Shown here piece by piece: positions 33,124 to 39,384 of a DNA stretch of 39,384 bases. Each line of letters starts with the position of its first letter. The stretch's first letter is position 1. The notes beneath the pieces were generated by a model. The model saw only the letters and a program-made list of their open reading frames with translations, made no database searches and was not told the DNA's origin. The translations under genes were made by a program, and so were the position numbers. This DNA is from Singulisphaera sp. GP187 (GTDB taxonomy: Bacteria > Planctomycetota > Planctomycetia > Gemmatales > Gemmataceae), in contig CAMDQN010000062.1 of NCBI GenBank assembly GCA_945905925.1, positions 1 through 39,384 on the forward strand. Direction: 5' to 3'.

Positions 33124-33153
33124 GAAATCCGAAACACATAGTAGGAAATCCGA
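33121..33153. repeat. Direct repeat after argF
   Basis: TAGGAAATCCGA occurs at 33121-33132, where it includes the argF stop, and again at 33142-33153. Function is unknown. Confidence 0.4.
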
Positions 33154-33216
33154 TCGTAGCGGACTCGTAGCCAACGTCCAGATTTCGGCCTTCGAGTTTC
33201 AGATTTGGAGTGTGAG

Positions 33217-33951
33217 ATGCCCCGTCCAAACGATCGCGCTTCGTCTGCACTTCGCGAACTCAGTTTCACGCGAGCATTCACGCGACCCGCACCGGGATCG
33301 GTGCTAGTGAAGATGGGCCGCACCACCGTGCTCTGCACCTGTTGCGTCGAACCGAAGGTGCCGGATTTCCTCGTGGGAAAAGGGAAGGGCTGGCTGACTG
33401 CGGAATACGGCATGTTGCCCGGGTCCACCAACACGCGAAAGCCGCGCGACAAGGCCGGCAAGATCGACGGCCGCGGCGTCGAGATTCAGCGGCTCATCGG
33501 GCGCAGCCTGCGGGCCGTCGTGAACCTCGACAAACTCGGCGAGCGCACACTCTGGATCGACTGCGACGTCCTCGAAGCAGATGGCGGCACGCGCACGGCG
33601 AGCATCACTGGGGCGTTTGTCGCGGCCGTCGATGCGGTCAACTCCATCAAGGCGCTGCTTACAGTTCCCGTGTCGGAGGTGCTAACGGACAGCGTCGCAG
33701 CCGTGAGTGTGGGACTTGTGGACGGAGAGGAGCGGCTCGATTTGGAGTACGTCGAAGATCGCGACGCGGACGTGGACTTAAACCTTGTCATGACCGGTAG
33801 TGGCAAGATCATCGAAGTGCAAGCCGGCGGCGAAGAGGCCACGTTCACGCGCAATCAACTCGACGCGCTCGTGGACCTGGGCGAAGCCGGCATCCGCATG
33901 ATTACCGCAGCGCAGCAGTCGGTGCTTGGCGCCGCTTGGCCCTTCGCCTAA
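33217..33951 (+). CDS. rph: Ribonuclease PH
   Basis: The 244-residue phosphorolytic exoribonuclease trims tRNA 3' ends. Motifs follow the family in order: LVKMGRTTVLCTCCVE, GWLTAEYGMLPGSTNTRKPRD, GRGVEIQRLIGRSLRAVV, LWIDCDVLEADGGTRTASITGAFVAAVDA, VDGEERLDLEYVEDRDADVDLNLV, and GEEATFTRNQLDALVDLG. Length is normal. The start is ATG 33217. It is the last of the arginine-side genes on this strand and meets the next gene tail to tail with a 4-base overlap. Confidence 0.96.
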   Translation: MPRPNDRASSALRELSFTRAFTRPAPGSVLVKMGRTTVLCTCCVEPKVPDFLVGKGKGWLTAEYGMLPGSTNTRKPRDKAGKIDGRGVEIQRLIGRSLRAVVNLDKLGERTLWIDCDVLEADGGTRTASITGAFVAAVDAVNSIKALLTVPVSEVLTDSVAAVSVGLVDGEERLDLEYVEDRDADVDLNLVMTGSGKIIEVQAGGEEATFTRNQLDALVDLGEAGIRMITAAQQSVLGAAWPFA

Positions 33952-34745
33952 CGGCCCACCGCGTACATCAACTTGCTTTCCACTACCACGGCATATTCTG
34001 GCTCCGGGATCGCGCCCGTTGGCGTCAGGCGTACGGCCCTCACGTCGTGGAGGCGCTTTACGCCGTCCTGGAACGCAGGCACTTCCAGCGCCGGGAACCG
34101 CACGCATACCGCGTGGAACAGTTCTGGGAGCGGGCACTCCCCCCGCGCGCCGGATTCGGTTCGCTTGTCCAGGTATTCCAGAGCATCAATCGCCCATGGC
34201 ACCACCTGACCCACCGACTCCGCTACCACCGGACCGCTCGTCTCGGCTCGGCGGAGGGCCGCTTCGCAGCGATTCGCGAGGTCGTCGAGGCGGGCGAGCA
34301 TCGCTGCGGCGCGTGATTCAAAAATTGTGGAGAGTGTCGCGAGTTCCGCCTTCGCTTCCGCCATAAACTGCGGCACGCCGGTCCGAGTCGTTTGCAACAC
34401 GTCTTTGAGTTCGCGCAGAATCGAGCGTGGTGAGTCGTGTTCGTGAACGAAGCCTACCGCCTTAGGTGTCGCGCACACCCACTCCGTGATGAGCTTCCCT
34501 CTAGCCTCTGTGCGAACCGTTTCGAGCAATCCGGCGCGGATCGCGTGGAGTGCGGCTTCCGCCACAAGCCCGGTGCGAGCCGGGAACAACCCCGGCAGCT
34601 TGCCCGACTGGAACAACCGATGTTCGCCGGCCGTGTGAAGTGCGGTCTTCATCGCTTCGAGCAGGAACTCGTTGCGCCGCGGGTCGTGGACCGCAACAAA
34701 GCCGTCGGGCGCGTGCGTTTCGGGGGTGGAGTTGGGGCCATCCAT
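33948..34745 (-). CDS. Uncharacterised protein with winged-helix-like N-terminus
   Basis: This 265-residue protein is of unknown family. Residues about 24-105 look like a winged helix of the kind used for DNA or protein binding (GLVAEAALHAIRAGLLETVRTEARGK, VCATPKAVGFVHEHDSP), followed by a helical region (RELKDVLQTTRTGVPQF... ESRAAAMLARLDDLANRCEAALRRA, about 106-170) that could form a coiled coil. The C-terminal 90 residues (ALEYLDKR, ELFHAVCVRFPAL) look like a second winged helix or small domain. It could be a regulator or phage/secretion accessory. It overlaps the end of rph by 4 bases and is divergent from trpS. Confidence 0.7.
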   Translation of the reverse strand: MDGPNSTPETHAPDGFVAVHDPRRNEFLLEAMKTALHTAGEHRLFQSGKLPGLFPARTGLVAEAALHAIRAGLLETVRTEARGKLITEWVCATPKAVGFVHEHDSPRSILRELKDVLQTTRTGVPQFMAEAKAELATLSTIFESRAAAMLARLDDLANRCEAALRRAETSGPVVAESVGQVVPWAIDALEYLDKRTESGARGECPLPELFHAVCVRFPALEVPAFQDGVKRLHDVRAVRLTPTGAIPEPEYAVVVESKLMYAVGR

Positions 34746-34834
34746 GCCGTGATCCGTGGCTCTTGGGCTGTATCAGCCGTAATGTAACCGTGTCCGTGCT
34801 GATAAGAAAAGCCCAACGGCGAGAGTAGAACGCG

Positions 34835-35977
34835 ATGTCTACAGAGATTACCCGCGAGTGCTTCGATGAACACCCGCGGACACCCAGACCCAGTGCCAAA
34901 CCGTCCGGCGGGCGCCCGCGAATCCTCAGCGGGGTGCAGCCGTCCGGCAAGTTGCACCTCGGCAACTACTTCGGCGCGATCAAACAGCACATCGAGCGGC
35001 AAGATTCGGGCGAGTGCTTCTACTTCATCGCGGACTATCACGCGCTCACATCGTTGCGCGAAGCAGAAGAGAAAGAAGCCGAACTGGCGGCGAAGAACAA
35101 GGCGATGGTCCCGCGGCCCGCGAGGCAGATTCTCAGCGACAACGTGCGCGATGTGGCCCTCGATTACCTCGCCCTTGGCCTCGACCCCGCGAAGTGCAGT
35201 TTCTTTCGCCAATCGGACGTGTCGGAAGTGTGCGAACTCGCGTGGATCTTCTCCACGGTCTGCGGCATGGGCCTACTCGAACGCGCCCACTCGTACAAGG
35301 ACAAGGTAGGTCGGGGGATCACACCGAGCGTCGGGCTATTCACCTATCCCGTTCTAATGGCTGCGGACATCCTCATTTATCGCTCTCATCTCGTTCCGGT
35401 GGGACGGGACCAGGAACAGCATCTCGAAATGACGCGCAATATCGCGGGGTCGTTCAACCACGCGTTCGGCGAAATCTTCCCGATCCCGGACGCGACCTAT
35501 ACGGAAGCAGCGATCGTGCCCGGAACCGACGGCCAGAAGATGAGCAAGAGCTACGGCAACACCATCGAAATCTTCGCGGAAGGGAAATCGCTCAAGAACG
35601 CGGTGATGGGCATCGTCACCGATTCAACACCGGTCGAGGAGCCGAAGAACCCGGAGAAGTGCAATGCGTTCGCGCTCTACAGGCTGTTCGCAACTGCCGC
35701 CGAGCAAGCGGAGTTGGCCAACCTATACCGCAATCCGATGAATGGCGCGGAAACTCGCGGCGGTCGTGCGTTCGGTTACGGCGACGCGAAGACACTCCTA
35801 CTCGCGAAGATCGAAACGTACTTCGCCGGAGCACGCGAGCGCCGCAAGCAACTGGCTCGCGATCCGGGCTACGTCGAGGAATCGCTCTCGGCGGGCGCGA
35901 AGCGAGCTCGCGCCGCGGCGCAGATCACCTTGCAACTCGTTCGTCAAGCGATCGGCATTCACGCGCGCCCGGTGTGA
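34835..35977 (+). CDS. trpS: Tryptophanyl-tRNA synthetase
   Basis: The 380-residue class-I synthetase charges tRNA-Trp. The HIGH-type motif reads KLHLGNYFG (about 39-47) and the KMSKS motif is GQKMSKSYGN. Other family segments are SGVQPSG, FIADYHALT, LGLDPAKCSFFRQSD, VGRGITPSVGLFTYPVLMAADILIY and VGRDQEQHLEMTRNIA. The start is ATG 34835. About 30 N-terminal residues before SGVQPSG are not conserved. The segment with EAEEKEAELAAKNKAM between the HIGH part and DYLALGLD is longer than in most bacterial TrpS. The gene is monocistronic here. Confidence 0.96.
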   Translation: MSTEITRECFDEHPRTPRPSAKPSGGRPRILSGVQPSGKLHLGNYFGAIKQHIERQDSGECFYFIADYHALTSLREAEEKEAELAAKNKAMVPRPARQILSDNVRDVALDYLALGLDPAKCSFFRQSDVSEVCELAWIFSTVCGMGLLERAHSYKDKVGRGITPSVGLFTYPVLMAADILIYRSHLVPVGRDQEQHLEMTRNIAGSFNHAFGEIFPIPDATYTEAAIVPGTDGQKMSKSYGNTIEIFAEGKSLKNAVMGIVTDSTPVEEPKNPEKCNAFALYRLFATAAEQAELANLYRNPMNGAETRGGRAFGYGDAKTLLLAKIETYFAGARERRKQLARDPGYVEESLSAGAKRARAAAQITLQLVRQAIGIHARPV

Positions 35978-36218
35978 GGCAAGCTTCCACTCACGTCTGA
36001 ACTCGGTTCCGGTTTCCAACGCGGTTTTCAGCTCGGGGCGTAACGGTGCGCACTCCAAGCGGTTTGGCCGACGCCGCCGGGAAAAGTGACCTAGCCTCAT
36101 GGTGTGGTGGCGTGCTCAGTTTCGCCCGTACCCGGCGCCTGCCTTCGCACGCCGCCCGCCTCGCATCGAGGCGCAGTAATTCCGATTAGAGTCCGAGTCG
36201 TCTTGTGTCCACAAGTGT
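35978..36218. other. Intergenic region with no recognised gene
   Basis: These 241 bases between trpS and the IS relic contain no supported gene. A short palindrome CTTGTG-TC-CACAAG lies at 36202-36215. Confidence 0.35.
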
Positions 36219-36515
36219 TTACTGAGGTGACAGAGATGCCGACACGTGGTCGGACCAGTCGAGCATCTGTTCGGCCACGTGGAGCAACCAGTCCGTCAGT
36301 GTGCGGAGGCGGAGTGGCTCCAAATGCACACGACGACTGCCTCGACGCCAGAACCACCCAGTGGGGCCAAACTCTGAGGTTCCGCAACAGCAACGCAATC
36401 GCTACGAACAAAAGCCGCAACGCCGGGTTCCACGTGCAGATGCGAATCGTCGGCCAAGTGCCCAAAGACTGGCGAGATGAGTTGGTTGGAGCACGTGGTG
36501 GAATTCGGTTGCGGT
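36219..36515 (-). pseudogene. IS4-type transposase relic (C-terminal end)
   Basis: The reverse strand encodes SLGTWPTIRICTWNPALR followed by LLFVAIALLLRNLRVWPHWVVLASR, matching the tail of DDE transposases found often in planctomycetes (RIRT..NPxLRLLFVxxALLLRNxWVWLH). After a one-base shift near 36345 it continues as RRVHLEPLRLRTLTDWLLHVAEQ to a TAA at 36219. The catalytic part is missing and the frame is broken, so it is a dead fragment. Confidence 0.65.
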
Positions 36516-36631
36516 GAGGGCACGCTCAACTCGACGCAGGGCTGGATCTGCAGAAGTGTGGTGTTGTAACCTGCCCCACGAACAGCCACGCGTCATCTTC
36601 AATCCACAACTCCGAATCGGAACTACCGGGG
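36516..36631. other. Intergenic region upstream of the giant kinase
   Basis: These 116 bases between the IS relic and the kinase start hold nothing recognised apart from possible transposase-derived sequence. The kinase promoter is expected here. Confidence 0.3.
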
Positions 36632-39340
36632 GTGCCCGCTGTGGCCATCACCTGCCCGTACTGCGCCCACAAACTGAATCTGAAGTCCGCGAAGCCGGGG
36701 CGCTACCGGCCGAAGTGCCCTGCCTGCGCCAAGCAATTTTTGCTCTGGGTGCCGGACGAAGCCGGAAGCGCGTGCGAGGCGCGTGAGCTTCCAAGCGACA
36801 CACGGGTGCGCGACCCGGAACCGGTCGCGGCGTTCACTCTCGCGGTCCCAATGGCGATGAATGCTTCGCGCGAGGGGAGCGGTTCGCACGCGTCCGGCTT
36901 CGAGTACACCAACCCCGACCCCGACAAACTCGAGGCGACCAGGAACCCAGGCGAAGAGGACGAACCCACCATCGCGCCGAAGCCGGTGATTCGCGGGTAC
37001 GCGATCGCGAGCGAACTCGGGCGTGGCGGGATGGGCACGGTGTACCTCGCGACACAGCTCTCCCTCGACCGCCCAGTCGCTCTGAAGGTGATGCGCAAGC
37101 GGTGGGCAACGGACCCTGTGTTCGTCGCTCGCTTCACCCGAGAGGCGTTCGCGGCGGCCCAACTATCGCACCCGAATATCGTTCATATTCACGACATCGG
37201 AGTGGTCGAGGGGACGCGATTCTTCAGCATGGAGTACGTGCGAGGGAAGTCGCTCTCGGACTTGGTCAGGGTGGAAGGAAAACTCGATCCGGAGACCGCT
37301 GTTGGCTACGTTCTCCAGGCCGCACGGGGGTTGAAGCACGCGCACGACCGCGGCATGATTCACCGCGACGTGAAGCCCGATAACCTGCTCATCGACGGTC
37401 AGGGACTGGTGAAGGTCGCGGACCTGGGGCTTGTGAAAACCCCAACACTGTCACCCTCCGACGATCGGCGCCGGGGCACCGGTTCGCGCAGCGGACTGGA
37501 TCCGCTTCCGCCGGACATGACCGGCGACATGACTGGCGACTGGATCGCGCTGGGCACGCCCACGATGACTGGCGACCGGATCGCGCTGGGCACGCCTGCG
37601 TACATGTCACCGGAACAGTGCCGCGACGCCGCGAGCGTCGATCACCGCGCTGACATCTACTCTCTTGGCTGCACGCTGTACGTCCTCGTGACCGGCCGGC
37701 CGCCGTTCGAGGGAACGACCGCTGCCGAACTGATGTCGAAGCATACATACGACCCGCTGGTGCCGCCAGAACAGATCGTGAGTCGTGTGCCGAAGGCAGT
37801 GTCGGCGGTTATTCAGCGGATGATGGCGAAGTGCGCCGACGACCGCTATCAGGACATGGCGGAAGTGGTGCGCACGCTCGAAGCGTGGCTCGGGGTTCAT
37901 CACGCGGGGACGTTCTCGCCGCGGGAAGCGCAGATTGCGCAACTCGAAGCATCCGTGCTTCGGTTCAACACGTGCGGTTCCGCGGTGCTGCGCGGGCGGC
38001 TCATCACTGGCTTCTTCGGAGTGATAGCGCTCGTGGCCGTGCTGCTCGTGTTCTTTGGGAAAACGCACTGGGCGTTCGGAGCGTTCGGCCTCGCGCTCGA
38101 AGCCACACTCGCGTACTTCGTACTCGACGGGATCATGCGAAAGGGGCACCTTTTCAGTTGTGCGCGCCGGCTCGTCGGGGGACTGAGTTGGTCCGATTGG
38201 GCCGTGGCGCTCTCGTGCTTCGCGATGTTCTGCATGCTGCTCGCGCTCCTGAAAGTGCTGTGGATTTGGATCGGCTTCGGGTTAATCGGTTCGGGGCTGG
38301 CGTTCACGCTACGCTATGGCTTCGATCGCGCGATCGCTGAAGAACGCCGTGCGGTTCTCGACGGTTGCGAACCGCAACTCCGCCGGATGCGTGCGCGCGG
38401 TCTGGACGAAGTAGAACTTCGCCAGTTCGTGGCGAAGTTCGCAGGTCGCGACTGGGAGGAGTTCTTCGAGGCGCTGTTCGGCTACGAGGCGAAGTTGGTC
38501 GCGCGGGGGATTCTCCTGCGCGGAGGCGCGGCCGGGGCACGCGAGAAGCACGCGGCTTGGCGCGAGCCGCTGATCGCGACGATGGACCGCATCGAGAAGC
38601 ACCGAAGGGAAGAGAGCGAGCGGAAGTTGCTCCTGGCGGTTGAGCGCGCCAACTTGCTCGCGACCGGCGCGACTGCCGAGATCGCCGAAGATCGGGCGAA
38701 GGCCGTAGCCGACGCGATGGTGCGAGGGGCCGACGAAATCCGGCGTACTGAAACCGCTCGCGCCGCGCCTGGGCACGTTACCGGTCAAGCCCCCGCGAAC
38801 GTCGGGGCGCTGGTTCACGCGGCTCAACGGCCCAACGACTTCGCGTTCGTGCCGACCCCGAAGAGTGACCCTCTGGGCTCCGTGATCTCGCTGTTCGTCG
38901 GACCACACGTTCGCGCTGTCGCGGCTTCGGTTCTCCTGGCGGCGTGCGCCCTTTGGGCGCATCAGAACGGACTCGTTCCCGGAGCCGAGATTCGGGCGCA
39001 GGCCGCGCAAGCCGTCGAGAACCAAGACCTCACGGGTCTTCAGAAACAGGCCGCGCTCGACGCGAGCCGCCAAACAAAACCGCTCGCAATCGCAGGAGTG
39101 CCGTCTGCGGTGGTCGGTTGGGTGGACGGCTTCAACGTCGGGCTGGCCGGGCTGATGTTGCTTGCGTCGCTATGCTGTCGCGGTAACCTGATGAGCGGGT
39201 TCGTGTTGATCGGCGCCGCAGTGGCGATCACCGGTCATCAGTTCGGCATCCGCACCGTGGAGCCATTCCGCGACTATCACGTCTCGCTCATGCTTGGCTC
39301 GGTGTTGGCGCTCGTGGGATTCCGTCTGGGCACGCGGTAG
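36632..39340 (+). CDS. Giant membrane Ser/Thr protein kinase with zinc ribbon
   Basis: The 902-residue kinase starts at GTG 36632. Residues 8-32 form a CxxC...CxxC zinc ribbon. The kinase domain is about 122-415: G-loop GRGGMGTVYLA (130-140), ATP Lys152 in VALKVM, helix-C Glu171, IHRDVKPDN (243-251), DLG (264-266, for DFG), and AYMSPEQ (323-329). A second copy of MTGDxIALGTP lies in the activation segment. Four helices follow at about 455-565, then a charged helical region (about 565-755), and a final set of about four helices ending at residue 902. It is likely an inner-membrane signalling protein; its substrates are unknown. It stands alone, with a 32-base palindrome just after the stop. 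Confidence 0.92.
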   Translation: MPAVAITCPYCAHKLNLKSAKPGRYRPKCPACAKQFLLWVPDEAGSACEARELPSDTRVRDPEPVAAFTLAVPMAMNASREGSGSHASGFEYTNPDPDKLEATRNPGEEDEPTIAPKPVIRGYAIASELGRGGMGTVYLATQLSLDRPVALKVMRKRWATDPVFVARFTREAFAAAQLSHPNIVHIHDIGVVEGTRFFSMEYVRGKSLSDLVRVEGKLDPETAVGYVLQAARGLKHAHDRGMIHRDVKPDNLLIDGQGLVKVADLGLVKTPTLSPSDDRRRGTGSRSGLDPLPPDMTGDMTGDWIALGTPTMTGDRIALGTPAYMSPEQCRDAASVDHRADIYSLGCTLYVLVTGRPPFEGTTAAELMSKHTYDPLVPPEQIVSRVPKAVSAVIQRMMAKCADDRYQDMAEVVRTLEAWLGVHHAGTFSPREAQIAQLEASVLRFNTCGSAVLRGRLITGFFGVIALVAVLLVFFGKTHWAFGAFGLALEATLAYFVLDGIMRKGHLFSCARRLVGGLSWSDWAVALSCFAMFCMLLALLKVLWIWIGFGLIGSGLAFTLRYGFDRAIAEERRAVLDGCEPQLRRMRARGLDEVELRQFVAKFAGRDWEEFFEALFGYEAKLVARGILLRGGAAGAREKHAAWREPLIATMDRIEKHRREESERKLLLAVERANLLATGATAEIAEDRAKAVADAMVRGADEIRRTETARAAPGHVTGQAPANVGALVHAAQRPNDFAFVPTPKSDPLGSVISLFVGPHVRAVAASVLLAACALWAHQNGLVPGAEIRAQAAQAVENQDLTGLQKQAALDASRQTKPLAIAGVPSAVVGWVDGFNVGLAGLMLLASLCCRGNLMSGFVLIGAAVAITGHQFGIRTVEPFRDYHVSLMLGSVLALVGFRLGTR
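37529..37600 (+). repeat. 36-bp tandem duplication inside the kinase activation segment
   Basis: Units 37529-37564 and 37565-37600 match at 33 of 36 bases and stay in frame, giving MTGDWIALGTPT and MTGDRIALGTPA. A partial third copy (MTGD) precedes them at 37517-37528. Confidence 0.85.
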
Positions 39341-39352
39341 CAGAGTAGACCC

Positions 39353-39384
39353 ACCCCCGGCCCTCCCTAGGGAGGGCCGGGGGT
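39353..39384 (+). terminator. 32-bp perfect palindrome at window end
   Basis: The last 32 bases form a perfect self-complementary stem centred on CCTAGG, 12 bases after the kinase stop. It probably terminates the kinase transcript, but the window ends before any U-run could be seen. Confidence 0.6.

Noticed and set aside
1-39384. tRNA genes, rRNA, CRISPR arrays, defence systems or prophage
   Set aside because: No tRNA-like cloverleaf or T-loop box with supporting stems, no regularly spaced repeats and no phage structural or defence gene were found by reading. A covariance-model search would be needed to be sure about small RNAs.

Overview
The window looks like a piece of a planctomycete chromosome, most likely from the Gemmataceae (Gemmata and relatives). 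The reasons are the GC-rich third positions throughout, a DUF1501 protein with a Tat signal, ThuA-like and DUF6797/beta-propeller secreted proteins, PQQ-type propellers, a very large Ser/Thr kinase with an N-terminal zinc ribbon, and small secreted Cys-rich and HEAT-repeat proteins. This is inference from gene families, because no rRNA or marker phylogeny is available. I saw no tRNA, rRNA, CRISPR array or intact mobile element.

Layout. 1-8 kb: the visible N-terminal part of a DUF1501 protein, altronate dehydratase, a two-helix membrane protein, a CobA-HemD fusion (siroheme/heme branch), TatC with a large inserted loop, a small lipoprotein, an ISAs1 transposase relic and a PIG-L deacetylase. 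8-14 kb: a chorismate-lyase-like protein, a DUF116-polyprenyl synthase fusion, a ThuA-like protein, a parS-like palindrome, and an ECF sigma factor with its membrane anti-sigma partner. 14-20 kb: an IS630 relic, then a group of sugar-type enzymes (SDR, SMP-30/gluconolactonase, xylose-isomerase-like TIM barrel), an orphan kinase tail and a DUF6797 propeller protein.

20-28 kb: a secreted Cys-rich protein with its own promoter and terminator, IspH, a Gfo/Idh/MocA oxidoreductase coupled to a membrane-anchored unknown, a large Nudix protein, the murB-ftsQ pair and a PQQ-propeller protein. 28-39 kb: a HEAT-repeat protein, a Tat-exported unknown, the arginine genes argB-argD-argF followed by rph, a convergent unknown, trpS, an IS4-type relic and a giant membrane Ser/Thr kinase.

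Working together: argB, argD and argF supply three steps of arginine synthesis. IspH makes the C5 units used by the polyprenyl synthase, and the adjacent chorismate-lyase-like protein suggests a link to prenylated aromatics. MurB and FtsQ belong to wall synthesis and division. TatC would export the Tat-signal proteins seen at both ends of the window. Most other genes are single transcription units.

The most noteworthy signals are the parS-like site at 11791-11808, the DUF116-prenyl synthase fusion beside a UbiC-like gene, a MurB lacking several canonical active-site residues, the roughly 115-residue TatC loop, a tandem duplication in the kinase activation segment, and a recurring set of intergenic inverted repeats.
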